Below, piece after piece: positions 26,811 to 35,714 of a stretch of DNA of 64,000 bases. The notes under the pieces were generated by a model. That model was not told the origin of the DNA, did not search any database, and saw only the letters and a list, made by a program, of their open reading frames with translations. A program made the translations under genes and the position numbers. How positions within the stretch are numbered: the first letter of the stretch is position 1; each line of letters starts with the position of its first letter. This DNA comes from an uncultured Collinsella sp. (GTDB lineage Bacteria > Actinomycetota > Coriobacteriia > Coriobacteriales > Coriobacteriaceae), in the NCBI GenBank assembly GCA_902494555.1, contig CABUTR010000004.1, positions 1 through 64,000 of the forward strand, read 5' to 3'.

Positions 26811-27818
26811 GTGGCGAACGCCATCGATCAGCTCACGGACCGCGTGCTCGTGCTCGGCCGCCTCACCATCGTCCGCCGTGCCATTACCGCCGTGGCGGTC
26901 ACAATTTCTGCCGTCCTCCAAACATTCCTGATCCAGGCGTTCATTCAGCCCGCCGACCTGCTTCCGAGCGGTCTCACCGGCGTCGCGGTCCTGCTCGATC
27001 GCGTTACCTCGCTCGGCGGCGTTCACATCGACATCTCGCTCGGTATGCTCGCGCTCAACATCCCCGTGGCACTCCTATGTTGGAGCGGCATAAGCAAGCG
27101 CTTCGTCATCTTCTCGATGATGCAGGTCGTGCTCTCATCGCTCTTTCTCAACATCTTTCACTTCGCCCCGTTTTTGGGCGACAAGATCATGCTCATCATT
27201 TTTGGCGGCGTGGTCTCGGGTCTGGGCGCTGCCATCGCGCTAAAGTCCGGCGCATCCACCGGCGGCACTGACTTTATCGCGCTGTGGGTCTCCAACCACA
27301 CGGGCAAGACCATCTGGGGCGTCATCTTTGGTTTCAACTGCTTTATCCTGGCGATCTTTGGCTTTATGTTTGGCTGGGACAAGGCGGCGTATTCCATCGT
27401 GTTCCAGTTTATTTCGACCAAGACCATCGACAGTTTCTATCGTCGCTACGATCGCGTGACGCTGCAGATCACGACGCGCAAGGCAGACGAGGTCATGACC
27501 GCCTATGTTGACCATTTTCAGCATGGCATTAGCTGCGCCGAGGTCATTGGCGGATACAGCCGCGAAAAGATGTACCTGCTGAACACCGTTGTCTCGACCT
27601 ACGAGAGCCAGGACATTATCAAGCTGGTGTGCGACGTTGATCCCGGCGCCGTGATCAACGTGTTCCACACGCTCAACTTTGTGGGCGGCTGGTGGGGTGG
27701 TCATGTCGACGAGCCCATGCCCACGGCCGTTCCCGATCCCGACAAGCCCGCACGCATGGCCAGCAGGCAGGCGCGCCTCAGCGAGCAGGACAGCCTGCAG
27801 CAGGACGACGGCAGGTAA
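26811..27818 (+). CDS. YitT family membrane protein
   Basis: A 335-aa protein: a YitT/DUF161 membrane domain with five to six helices (about residues 18-215) and a cytoplasmic DUF2179 domain (about 220-300, from RVTLQITTRKADEVMTAYV). A hydrophilic tail follows. Landmarks are LPSGLTGVAVLLDR and LKSGASTGGTDFIALW. The start is GTG at 26811 with AAAGGAG seven bases upstream. Family function is not established; some members affect stress or amino-acid traits. Confidence 0.88.
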   Translation: MANAIDQLTDRVLVLGRLTIVRRAITAVAVTISAVLQTFLIQAFIQPADLLPSGLTGVAVLLDRVTSLGGVHIDISLGMLALNIPVALLCWSGISKRFVIFSMMQVVLSSLFLNIFHFAPFLGDKIMLIIFGGVVSGLGAAIALKSGASTGGTDFIALWVSNHTGKTIWGVIFGFNCFILAIFGFMFGWDKAAYSIVFQFISTKTIDSFYRRYDRVTLQITTRKADEVMTAYVDHFQHGISCAEVIGGYSREKMYLLNTVVSTYESQDIIKLVCDVDPGAVINVFHTLNFVGGWWGGHVDEPMPTAVPDPDKPARMASRQARLSEQDSLQQDDGR

Positions 27819-27867
27819 GGATTTGCTGTATGTGGTGTATCGTTTTATCCAACTGAGGTAACATATA

Positions 27868-27890
27868 AAAAGACGTTATATACGTATTAG
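27868..27890. promoter_or_regulatory. CGTTATA site upstream of the GntR gene
   Basis: AAAGACGTTATATACGTATT includes CGTTATA and an ACGT-TATAT-ACGT palindrome, 33-55 bp before the GntR start. The same core is found at the EamA and PTS promoters, so this regulator may bind all three. Confidence 0.45.
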
Positions 27891-27922
27891 TTATTTCGAT
27901 ATTTTGATAAGAGTGATTAGAT

Positions 27923-28642
27923 ATGCCTGCGCCCAAAAATGCACCGCTTTACCAGCAGATTTATGACGAAATCAAGGATGCGATCGAGAAAGGTGTTTAT
28001 GCACCCAAGGAGCGTATTCCGTCCGAGCTCGAGCTTGCCGAGCAGTACGAGGTGAGCCGCATCACGGTGCGCCGCGCCGTCGAGGAGCTGTGCTCCGACG
28101 GCTACCTGGTTAAGCAGCAGGGCCGTGGCACCTTTGTCTCCACGCCGCACATCAATCGCCAGTTCCACGCCTCGACGCTGCAGACGTTTACCGCGCTGTG
28201 TGCCGACAATGGCATGAAGGCCGGTGCGCATGTGGTCGATCGCCAGATTGTTCCGGCGCGTCAAAACGAGATGGAGTTCTTTGGCCTGCAGAAGGATGCG
28301 CTGCTGCTGCATATCAAGCGCGTGCGTACGGCCGACGGCGAGCCCATCTTTGAGGAGAACATCTTTGTGCCGTTTGACGCCTACCGTGAGCTGTTGACGG
28401 TCGATCTTGAGGACAAGTCGATTTTTGCCGAGGTTGAGCGTGTTGGCGGAACCCCGATTGCATCGGTTGGCTACCGCACGGTCGAGGCCGTTCGAGCTAA
28501 CGCCGAGCAGGCGGCCGAGCTGGGCATTGCTCCGCACGATCCGCTGCTCAACCTGCGTGCCGGCTTTACCGGTCCCGATGACGAGCCGGTTTTGATGGGC
28601 AAGCAGTACTACGTGGGATCGCGCTACGTTATGGTCATGTAA
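27923..28642 (+). CDS. GntR family regulator with UTRA domain
   Basis: A 239-aa HutC-type regulator. The winged helix (about residues 5-75) has IPSELELAEQYEVSRITVR and the wing KQQGRGTFV. The UTRA domain (about 90-235) includes VPFDAYRELLTVDLEDKS and ends KQYYVGSRYVMVM, a pattern seen in regulators of fructosamine PTS operons. It is close in sequence to the regulator at 30949 (both end GSRYV). Three CGTTATA-type sites (here, 20814 and 22103) make it the best candidate controller of the EamA gene and the first PTS. Element B begins one base after its stop. Confidence 0.9.
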   Translation: MPAPKNAPLYQQIYDEIKDAIEKGVYAPKERIPSELELAEQYEVSRITVRRAVEELCSDGYLVKQQGRGTFVSTPHINRQFHASTLQTFTALCADNGMKAGAHVVDRQIVPARQNEMEFFGLQKDALLLHIKRVRTADGEPIFEENIFVPFDAYRELLTVDLEDKSIFAEVERVGGTPIASVGYRTVEAVRANAEQAAELGIAPHDPLLNLRAGFTGPDDEPVLMGKQYYVGSRYVMVM

Positions 28643-28643
28643 G

Positions 28644-28805
28644 TTACGCGGTTTTACCAAACCGCGTAACGGGCCGACGCTGCAAACGCCCCTAAGCGGC
28701 AATCTGACGTTCAATCGTCGGTCGCGTACCGAAGTACGCTTCCCTCCTCTTTCACGTCACCTTGCTCGCTTAGGGGCGTTTTCGCTGACTTATGCTCAAC
28801 CAGCG
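28644..28805. repeat. modular palindromic element B, copy 2 (core type 2)
   Basis: The same opening 26-nt hairpin as copy 1. The outer arm is AAACGCCCCTAAGCG with a perfect complement CGCTTAGGGGCGTTT. The inner core differs: GCGTACCGAAGTACGC with TCAATCGTCGG before it and CCCTCCTCTTTCA after. It ends TTATGCTCAACCAGCG as copy 1 does. The rest of the 28806-28963 gap shows no gene. Confidence 0.82.
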
Positions 28806-28963
28806 ACGTTTGCGCGCTTGTCAAGAGATTAGCCGTTGGGAAAGTGTCCAAAAATCCCACGCTCGTTCCTTTTGGATTGCGTTGCCCGGGGCCGACAGCC
28901 GTGCGGCAGTGGTCCGCGTGGCGGCGTATAATCGGCGGCAGATGACTTGGACGTTAGGAAACC

Positions 28964-30946
28964 ATGACCGATAGCATGCAGCAGACGGCGCTCGACACGC
29001 TCGGCGCCTATTTTGGCTACACCTCGTTTCGCCCGGGGCAGGACCGCATGGTCGATGCGATTCTTGCCGGTCGCGATGCGCTGGGTGTTATGCCCACGGG
29101 CGCCGGCAAGTCCATTTGCTACCAGGTGCCCGCGCTCATGCTGCCCGGCATCACCTTTGTGGTGAGTCCGCTGCTGTCGCTTATGGAGGACCAGACCCGT
29201 GCGTTGCTCGCGGCGGGTGCGCGACCCAGCTATCTCAACTCCAGCCTTACTCCGGCCCAGCAAAACACCGTGCTCAAGCGGGCGCGCGAGGGCCGCTATC
29301 AGCTTATGTACGTGGCACCCGAGCGTCTGCTCGAGCCGCGCTTTTTAGCCTTTGCGCAGGAGGCCGCGGCGGACGGCGGCATTGGCGTGCCGCTCGTGGC
29401 CATTGACGAGGCCCACTGCGTGAGCCAATGGGGCCAGGATTTTCGCCCCGCCTACCTGCAGATTCGCGAGTTCATCGATTCCCTGCCGCAGCGCCCTATC
29501 GTGGCGGCCTTTACCGCTACGGCGACCGAGCGTGTGCGCGCGGACATTCAGCAGATGCTCGGTCTGCAAAACCCCGCGACGGTGGTGACGGGCTTCGATC
29601 GCAAGAACCTCTACTTTGGCTGCGAGGAGATGGGCGACAAGGCCAAGGCAGCGTGGGTGCGTGACTATGTGATCGCGCATTCGAGCGAGAGCGGCATCGT
29701 GTATTGCTCGACCCGCAAGACGGTCGATGCGCTGGCAGGCGAGCTTGTCGAGGCACTGGGTCCCAGCGGCATTCGCGTTGGCCGCTACCATGCAGGCATG
29801 AGCAACGACGCCCGTCGCCAAAGCCAGCGCGCCTTTATCGACGACGATATTCAGGTGATGGTTGCCACCAACGCCTTTGGTATGGGCATCGACAAGCCCA
29901 ACGTGCGCTACGTGATTCACAACAACGTGCCCGAGAGCATCGAGGCCTACTACCAGGAGGCGGGCCGTGCCGGCCGCGATGGCGACCCGGCCAGCTGCCA
30001 CTTGCTGTGGAACGGCAACGATTTTCGCATGCGCCGCTTTCTGATCGATCGCGGCGATGCTGCCGATGAGGCGCTCGACGACGAGCAGCGCGCGTGGGCG
30101 CTCCAGAATCGCTACCGCCTGCTCAGCCAGATGGAGGGCTACTGCAATACCACCGGCTGCCTGCGCGAATACATGCTGCGCTACTTTGGCGACGAGGCCG
30201 CGGCCGAGCATGCTGCTTCGGCTGGCGCGGGCGGCACCGCTACGGACGAGGTCGAGGGCTGTGGTAACTGCAGCAACTGCCTCACACAGTTCGAGGTCGA
30301 GGACGTCACCGATATGGCCCGCGCCGCCGTGCGCTATGTGGCCACGCGTCCCATGCGCTTTGGCAAGTCGCTGATTGCCGACGTGCTCCACGGCGGCAAC
30401 ACCGAGCGCATTCGCCAGATGCATCTGGACGAGGACCGCGGCTACGGTGAGCTGTCGAGCGAATCGGTCGGGCGCATCAAGGACATCATCGGCCAGCTGT
30501 GCGGTCGCGGTTATTTGGCCACCTCGCAGGGGCAGTACCCGGTCGTGGGACTGGGTCCGCGTGCCGGCGAGGTCGAGGACGAGGCGTTCGTCTTTACCGT
30601 TAAGCGTCGCGCGTCCAAGCGCAAGGCCTCGGCCCGCGCCCGCCGCGCCGTCGATCTGCTGCGCGAGGAGGCCGAGCTGGATCAGCGCCCGCGCGTTGGC
30701 GACGATGCCGAGCTGTTCGAGCGCCTGCGTGCCCTCCGCAAGGAGATCTCGACCGAGCTGGAGATGGCGCCGTATATGGTCTTTTCCGACAAGGCCCTGC
30801 GCGGCCTGTGCCGCCTGCGTCCGCAGACGCGCGAGGAGCTGATCCAGGTCAACGGCATTGGCGAGAAAAAAGCCGACGCCTTTGGCGAGCAGTTTATGGC
30901 GGCGATTGAAGAATTTGAGTCCGAGCATGCGCGGGATGGAGCGTAA
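28964..30946 (+). CDS. recQ: ATP-dependent DNA helicase RecQ
   Basis: A 660-aa RecQ. SF2 core: motif 0 FRPGQ (22-26), Walker A MPTGAGKS (43-50), DEAH (148-151), the RecQ-specific aromatic loop SQWGQDFRP, motif VI QEAGRAGRDG. The zinc-binding RQC part has YCNTTGCLREYML and CGNCSNC, and a C-terminal HRDC domain occupies about 575-655. It processes recombination intermediates and stalled forks. The ATG at 28964 has TAGGAAACC upstream. A GntR gene starts two bases after its stop, an odd partner that suggests co-transcription. Confidence 0.95.
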   Translation: MTDSMQQTALDTLGAYFGYTSFRPGQDRMVDAILAGRDALGVMPTGAGKSICYQVPALMLPGITFVVSPLLSLMEDQTRALLAAGARPSYLNSSLTPAQQNTVLKRAREGRYQLMYVAPERLLEPRFLAFAQEAAADGGIGVPLVAIDEAHCVSQWGQDFRPAYLQIREFIDSLPQRPIVAAFTATATERVRADIQQMLGLQNPATVVTGFDRKNLYFGCEEMGDKAKAAWVRDYVIAHSSESGIVYCSTRKTVDALAGELVEALGPSGIRVGRYHAGMSNDARRQSQRAFIDDDIQVMVATNAFGMGIDKPNVRYVIHNNVPESIEAYYQEAGRAGRDGDPASCHLLWNGNDFRMRRFLIDRGDAADEALDDEQRAWALQNRYRLLSQMEGYCNTTGCLREYMLRYFGDEAAAEHAASAGAGGTATDEVEGCGNCSNCLTQFEVEDVTDMARAAVRYVATRPMRFGKSLIADVLHGGNTERIRQMHLDEDRGYGELSSESVGRIKDIIGQLCGRGYLATSQGQYPVVGLGPRAGEVEDEAFVFTVKRRASKRKASARARRAVDLLREEAELDQRPRVGDDAELFERLRALRKEISTELEMAPYMVFSDKALRGLCRLRPQTREELIQVNGIGEKKADAFGEQFMAAIEEFESEHARDGA

Positions 30947-30948
30947 CG

Positions 30949-31704
30949 ATGGCATTCGACGATAAAACCGACCGCACTGACGTGCCCGCCGTGCCGCTGT
31001 ACCAGCAGGTCATGGACGACCTAAAGGGCGAGATCGCGCGCGGCGTGTACCCTGCCGGCTCGCGCATCCCTGCCGAGATGGAGCTCGCGAAGTCCTACGG
31101 CGTGGGGCGCATCACCGTGCGCCGTGCCATCGAGGAGCTGTCGCGTGCGGGGTATCTCAACCGCCAGCAGGGGAGGGGCACCTTTGTGTGCGCCCCCAAG
31201 CTCAAACGCAAGATTCGCCAGAAGGGTGACGTCCAGAGCTTTACTGAGGGTTGTGCTGCCAACGACATGGTGCCGGGTGCGCGTCTGGTGTCGCGCACGG
31301 TGGTCGCGGCGACGCACGAGGATGCGGCGTTCTTTGGCGTGGAGCCCGGCTGCGAGCTTATCGTGGTCGAGCGCGTGCGCACGGCCGATGGCATCCCCGT
31401 CATGCTCGAGAACAACGCCTTTGCGCTCGCCGACCATCCCTACCTGCAGACGCTGGCCGACGAGGACCTCACCAATAACTCAATCTTTGCGCTCGTTGCC
31501 GAGCATTCGGGTCGCGCGCCGCTCAAGTCCGACCCCTGCACCGTGGAGATTGCGCTTGCCGATGCTCAGACGGCCCCGCTGCTGGAGGTGCCGGTCGGCG
31601 AGCCGCTCTTCTATATGGAGGCCTACTTTACCGACGCCGGCGGGCGCCCTCTACTGCTCGGCCGCCAAAAGATCGTGGGCTCGCGCTACGTCTTCGACAT
31701 CTAA
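30949..31704 (+). CDS. GntR family regulator with UTRA domain, upstream of SIS-3
   Basis: A 251-aa HutC-type regulator. The winged helix (about residues 15-82) has IPAEMELAKSYGVGRITVR and the wing NRQQGRGTFV; the UTRA domain covers about 95-245. It ends GRQKIVGSRYVFDI, close to the regulator at 27923. It starts two bases after recQ and is followed by two ATAGAACAACATAGAAC sites and then the SIS-3 deglycase, so it probably represses SIS-3. Its own expression may be tied to recQ. Confidence 0.9.
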   Translation: MAFDDKTDRTDVPAVPLYQQVMDDLKGEIARGVYPAGSRIPAEMELAKSYGVGRITVRRAIEELSRAGYLNRQQGRGTFVCAPKLKRKIRQKGDVQSFTEGCAANDMVPGARLVSRTVVAATHEDAAFFGVEPGCELIVVERVRTADGIPVMLENNAFALADHPYLQTLADEDLTNNSIFALVAEHSGRAPLKSDPCTVEIALADAQTAPLLEVPVGEPLFYMEAYFTDAGGRPLLLGRQKIVGSRYVFDI

Positions 31705-31713
31705 CGTCCACAG

Positions 31714-31792
31714 ATAGAACAACATAGAACAAATTTGCCGAGATGACTTCACGGGCGTTGTTGCACGTGCTATAAATAGGACAACATAGAAC
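31714..31792. promoter_or_regulatory. paired ATAGAACAACATAGAAC operator sites upstream of SIS-3
   Basis: ATAGAACAACATAGAAC at 31714-31730 and ATAGGACAACATAGAAC at 31776-31792, each itself a direct repeat of ATAGAAC with a 10-bp period, 62 bp apart. They fill the 144-bp gap between the GntR gene and SIS-3. Confidence 0.6.
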
Positions 31793-31848
31793 GACAGCAG
31801 GTACGAGCTGTCGTCGTTCAAAGCCGCCCCACAAGGAGGAGCATCACC

Positions 31849-32817
31849 ATGAACGCACACGATCTGGTTCAGGAAATCATCGAGCGCAAGGGCAAGGTCG
31901 AGAACGTCTTTTGGATCGCCTGTGGCGGTTCGATGATCGACCTCATGCCGGCTAACGAACTGCTCAAGTGCGAGGCCACCACGTTTACCTCGACGGTCTA
32001 CACGGCACGCGAGTTTTGCCTGATGGCTCCTAAGAGCCTTGGCGAGAAGTCGCTCGTCATCGCCTGCAGCCACAGCGGCAACACGCAGGAAGTCGTTGAC
32101 GGCTGCGAGATGGCGCTGGCAGCCGGTGCCGAGGTCGTTGCCCTCACCGACTGCGAGGGCTCCAAAATCGATAACGGCAAGTGGACCACCTGGGTCTATC
32201 CGTGGGGCGAAGGCGTGCCGCAGGCCGAGGTACCGCAGGGCATCGGCGCTCTGATCGCCGCCGAACTGCTTGACCAGCAGGAGGGTTACGAGGCGCTTGC
32301 CGACATGTACGCCGGCCTCAAGCAGATGGATGCGCTGCTGCCCGCTGCCCGCGAGAAGGTCAACGCCGAGCTGGGCGATCGCTTTGCCGAGCTCTGCCAG
32401 CAGCACGAGTTCTTCTATATCCTGGGTTCCGGCCCCAACTTTAGCCAGACCTACGCCATGGCCATCTGCTCGCTCATGGAGATGCAGTGGCAGCACTGCT
32501 GCTATATCCACTCCGGCGAGTACTTCCACGGCCCGTTCGAAGCCACCGAGCCCGGCGTGTTCTACTTTGTACAGCTCGGATCGGGCGAGTGCCGTCCCAT
32601 GGAGGAGCGTGCACTTGCGTTCCTCAACACGCACACCGATACGGTTATGGTGCTCGATGCGCTCGAGTACGGCGTGGGCGAGGTGCCCGCCAGCGTGCGT
32701 TCGTTCCTGGAGCCGATCTTCTTCTATGCGATGAGCTGCGAGCTGCGCGCCGCCCGCGGCAAGGTGTTCGACCACAGCCCCGAGGTCCGTCGCTACATGG
32801 GCATCGAGCAGTACTAG
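31849..32817 (+). CDS. SIS-domain fructosamine-6-phosphate deglycase, paralogue 3 (FrlB-like)
   Basis: A 322-aa double-SIS protein. Motif 1 is VFWIACGGSMIDLMPA, the phosphate-binding CSHSGNTQEVV (73-83) is typical, and the active site HSGEYFHGPFEATEPGV has Glu224 and His227. This last stretch, with ECRPMEERALAFL, is the closest of the four to E. coli FrlB (fructoselysine-6-phosphate deglycase). AAGGAGGAGC precedes the ATG. No PTS is beside it, so it either shares the PTS at 22138 or uses another importer. Confidence 0.88.
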   Translation: MNAHDLVQEIIERKGKVENVFWIACGGSMIDLMPANELLKCEATTFTSTVYTAREFCLMAPKSLGEKSLVIACSHSGNTQEVVDGCEMALAAGAEVVALTDCEGSKIDNGKWTTWVYPWGEGVPQAEVPQGIGALIAAELLDQQEGYEALADMYAGLKQMDALLPAAREKVNAELGDRFAELCQQHEFFYILGSGPNFSQTYAMAICSLMEMQWQHCCYIHSGEYFHGPFEATEPGVFYFVQLGSGECRPMEERALAFLNTHTDTVMVLDALEYGVGEVPASVRSFLEPIFFYAMSCELRAARGKVFDHSPEVRRYMGIEQY

Positions 32818-32870
32818 GCACCGGGAAAAGTATTCACCTTCGATTCGCAAGGGCACTGCGTGAGTCAAAA

Positions 32871-32908
32871 AAGCGGGCCGCGCCGGGGATTTCCGGCGCG
32901 GCCCGCTT
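32871..32908 (-). terminator. terminator of the 2-hydroxyacid dehydrogenase gene
   Basis: AAGCGGGCCGCGCCGG and its exact complement with a 6-nt loop. On the minus strand the stem runs into TTTTTT, 42 bp past the dehydrogenase stop. It may also serve SIS-3 from the other side. Confidence 0.9.
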
Positions 32909-32949
32909 GGTATCGCGTTTAGATTCGCGAGATTGCGGCGATTGACGGT

Positions 32950-33927
32950 CTACTTGCCGACAACGCCTTCGGCGTCCCACCAGTCGAGCTGGGCGATGTT
33001 GTCGCGGATGTGCTGGCAGCTCTTGTGGAAGCCCTCGAGCTCATACTCGGAAAGGTCGAGCGTGTAGACCTCCTCGACGCCCTCGGCACCGATCACGCAC
33101 GGCAGGGAGGTAAAGATGCCCTCCTCGCCATACTGGCCGGTCATAAGCGTAGAGGCCGAAAGCACGGCGTGCTCGTTGTGCAGCACGGCGGCGCAGACGC
33201 GCGCGGCGGAGTTGGCGACGGCGTACTCGGTGCACTGCTTGCCCTGGTAGGTTACGTAGCCGCCCTTGCGCGCGAGCTCCTCAATCTCCATGTGGTCGAA
33301 GGCATACTTGTCGGGGTTCTCGGCCTGAAGTTCGTTGAGGCTCTTTCCGGCGATGGTCGCGGCCTTAAAGGCGGCCAGCTGGCTAAAGCCGTGCTCGCCG
33401 ATCATGTAGGCGTCAATGGACTTGGGGCTCACGCCGACCTTCTTGGAGATCTCGGTGCGCAGGCGGGCGGAGTCCAGACCGCAGCCCGAGCCGATGATCT
33501 TCTTGGGATCGTAGCCGGTCAGGTGCCACAGCTCGGTGCACACGACGTCGCAGGGGTTGGAGACGCTCACGAAGATGCCGTCAAAGCCGGCGTCGACGAT
33601 GCGCTTGGCAAAGGTGCGGGCGGCGTCGGTGGTAAAGAACAGCTCGCCGTCGCGGTTGCCAGCGGCCAGTGCGACCTTGCCGGCGGCATTGACGATGACG
33701 TCGCAGCAGGCCAGCTCCTCGTAGTGGTCGTAGCAGTTGACGATCTTGGTGTTGTACGGGACAAACGAAAGGGAGTCGCGCAGGTCCTGGACCTCGGACG
33801 TCACTTTGGCCTCGTTGATATCGCACAGGTACAGCTCATCGGCAATGCCCTGCATAAGCAGGCTGTTGGCGACATGTGCTCCTACGTGGCCCTGGCCGAC
33901 CACACCGATCTTACGCGTCTGGTACAT
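32950..33927 (-). CDS. L-lactate/L-2-hydroxyisocaproate dehydrogenase family protein
   Basis: A 325-aa NAD-dependent LDH/MDH-fold enzyme. The Rossmann loop GQGHVG (11-16), Asp36 in LCDINE favouring NAD over NADP, Arg155 in LDSARLRTEI (substrate carboxylate) and catalytic His179 in GEHGFSQ are present. The substrate-specificity loop (AGKVALAAGNRDGELFFTT, 82-100) resembles the Lactobacillus L-2-hydroxyisocaproate dehydrogenase rather than classical LDH, as does the EELARKGGYVTYQGK region. It may therefore reduce branched 2-oxo acids from amino acids instead of, or besides, pyruvate. The ATG at 33927 has GAAAGGA eight bases upstream. Confidence 0.85.
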   Translation of the reverse strand: MYQTRKIGVVGQGHVGAHVANSLLMQGIADELYLCDINEAKVTSEVQDLRDSLSFVPYNTKIVNCYDHYEELACCDVIVNAAGKVALAAGNRDGELFFTTDAARTFAKRIVDAGFDGIFVSVSNPCDVVCTELWHLTGYDPKKIIGSGCGLDSARLRTEISKKVGVSPKSIDAYMIGEHGFSQLAAFKAATIAGKSLNELQAENPDKYAFDHMEIEELARKGGYVTYQGKQCTEYAVANSAARVCAAVLHNEHAVLSASTLMTGQYGEEGIFTSLPCVIGAEGVEEVYTLDLSEYELEGFHKSCQHIRDNIAQLDWWDAEGVVGK

Positions 33928-34137
33928 ATATGTATCCTTTCGGCCGAGTTTTTCGCGTCGAACCATTGTAGCCTCCTGCCGTCACTTTGCTAGGCTAAAG
34001 CGCCATAGATTTTTGGGCATGCCTTAATCTCTACTTTTGGAGTGATTTGGGCCGCTGACGGCATCGCTGGGCGATGCGCTCGCGCGGATGGGGCCGGTCG
34101 TTGTACCATAGCTGCAACTGACTCGTAAGGAGCATCC

Positions 34138-35064
34138 ATGCCCATTCGTATTCCCGACGCCCTCCCTGCCGCCGCGCAGCTCGAGAGCGAGAACATCTTT
34201 GTCATGACCGAGTACCGCGCGCTGCACCAGGACATCCGTCCGCTGCGCGTGCTCATCCTCAACCTCATGCCCACTAAGATCGCCACTGAGACGCAGATCA
34301 TGCGCAAGCTCTCCAACACGCCGCTGCAGGTGGAGGTGGACCTGCTGCGCACCAAGACGCACGAGGCCACGCACGTGAGCGCCGGCCACCTGGAGACGTT
34401 CTACCGCACGTTCGACGACATCCGCGACATCCACTACGACGGCCTGATCATCACGGGCGCGCCGGTGGAGCAGATGCCGTTCGAAGAGGTCGACTACTGG
34501 CCCGAGCTCTGCCAGATCATGGATTGGTCTACCACGCACGTGCACTCCACACTGCACATTTGCTGGGGCGCGCAGGCGGGGCTCTACCATCATTACGGTA
34601 TCCAGAAGTACGACCTGCCGGCAAAGGCGAGCGGCGTGTTCGAGCATTATCTGGTGAAGCCGCAAAGCCCGCTGGTCCGCGGCTTTGACGACCGTTTCTA
34701 TGCCGTGCATTCGCGCAACACCGATGTGCGCCGCGAGGACGTGGAGGCCGAGCCGCAGCTTGAGGTTGTGGCCGTGTCTGACGAGGTTGGCCTGTACATC
34801 GTCAAGTCGACCGACAGCCGTCGCTTCTTTGTATTTGGCCACCCCGAGTACGATACCGACACGCTGCGCCTGGAGTACGAGCGCGACGTGAAGCGCGGGC
34901 TCAACCCGGAGGTGCCGGCGCATTACTTCCCGGGCGACGACCCCACCGCCGAGCCGCGCAACGTCTGGCGCAGCCAGGCTCAGCTGTTCTACACCAACTG
35001 GCTCAACTACTACGTCTACCAGACCACGCCCTACGACCTGGCCCGCGCCGGCGAGGAGCACTAG
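34138..35064 (+). CDS. metA: homoserine O-acyltransferase MetA, acetyl-CoA type
   Basis: A 308-aa MetA, first committed enzyme of methionine synthesis. Catalytic Cys142 (HICWGAQAG), His235 and Glu237 (FGHPEYD) are all in place. Residue 111, which decides acyl donor in this family, is Glu (APVEQMPF). Glu111 enzymes use acetyl-CoA and Gly111 enzymes succinyl-CoA. The product is therefore predicted to be O-acetylhomoserine despite the usual succinyltransferase label. A TAAGGAG lies seven bases before the ATG. No SAM riboswitch was seen in the 170-bp upstream gap. Confidence 0.93.
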   Translation: MPIRIPDALPAAAQLESENIFVMTEYRALHQDIRPLRVLILNLMPTKIATETQIMRKLSNTPLQVEVDLLRTKTHEATHVSAGHLETFYRTFDDIRDIHYDGLIITGAPVEQMPFEEVDYWPELCQIMDWSTTHVHSTLHICWGAQAGLYHHYGIQKYDLPAKASGVFEHYLVKPQSPLVRGFDDRFYAVHSRNTDVRREDVEAEPQLEVVAVSDEVGLYIVKSTDSRRFFVFGHPEYDTDTLRLEYERDVKRGLNPEVPAHYFPGDDPTAEPRNVWRSQAQLFYTNWLNYYVYQTTPYDLARAGEEH

Positions 35065-35106
35065 ACTGCGATGGTGCTGCTGTAGCCGTGGCTGATGTGG
35101 CGGCGA

Positions 35107-35703
35107 TTAGGCGCTAATGATGTGGGGTAGCGGCAGGTCGTGGGCGTCGGTGGGAACGTGGTCGACACGCTGCTCGTCAAAGGCGATGCCGATGATTTGG
35201 CATGCGGGCGAGAGCATAGGCAGGTAGCGGTCGTAACAACCGCCGCCGTAGCCCAGGCGCGCGCCGGTTTGGTCGAAGGCCACGAGCGGCACGACGATCA
35301 TGTCGAGAGCTTCGGCAGGCACGATAGGGAAGTGGTTGCTGTCGATGTCCGTGGCCGCAAAGGCCCGCGCGGGGTGGGCGATAAACGGAGCCACGGACGC
35401 ATCGTCGGCGGCAACTGCCCGCATACACATGCACTGGCCACAAGCTGCGGCATCAATTGCCGAGAGCATGCACGGATAGGCCACGCGCCAGCCACGTTTG
35501 GCGGCCGTGGCGGCAAACGCGGCGGGGTCTGCCTCGGAACCCATCGCGGCGTAGACGGCAACGGTGCGCGGCGCCGCGGAATCCGAGCGATCCAACAGCT
35601 CAACAAGCCGCGCACAGATATCAGCAGACTTCGCCGCCCGCAAGTCCAAATCAAGAGCATCGCGCTGGGCAATCACCGCCCGCCGCAACTCAGCCTTGTC
35701 CAT
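35107..35703 (-). CDS. 5-formyltetrahydrofolate cyclo-ligase
   Basis: A 198-aa ATP-dependent enzyme converting 5-formyl-THF to 5,10-methenyl-THF. The family signature is GYGGGCYDRYL with the ATP-binding GGG loop. The N-terminal MDKAELRRAVIAQRDAL is typical and the ending VPTDAHDLPL matches the family. Start ATG 35703 follows GGGAG on the minus strand; a longer frame would run into element D, which lies immediately upstream (35715-35806). Confidence 0.9.
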   Translation of the reverse strand: MDKAELRRAVIAQRDALDLDLRAAKSADICARLVELLDRSDSAAPRTVAVYAAMGSEADPAAFAATAAKRGWRVAYPCMLSAIDAAACGQCMCMRAVAADDASVAPFIAHPARAFAATDIDSNHFPIVPAEALDMIVVPLVAFDQTGARLGYGGGCYDRYLPMLSPACQIIGIAFDEQRVDHVPTDAHDLPLPHIISA

Positions 35704-35714
35704 CCCGGCTCCCT

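Noticed and set aside
33967..34137. Possible SAM or S-box riboswitch before metA
   Set aside because: No conserved S-box core or terminator pairing was visible in the 170-bp leader.
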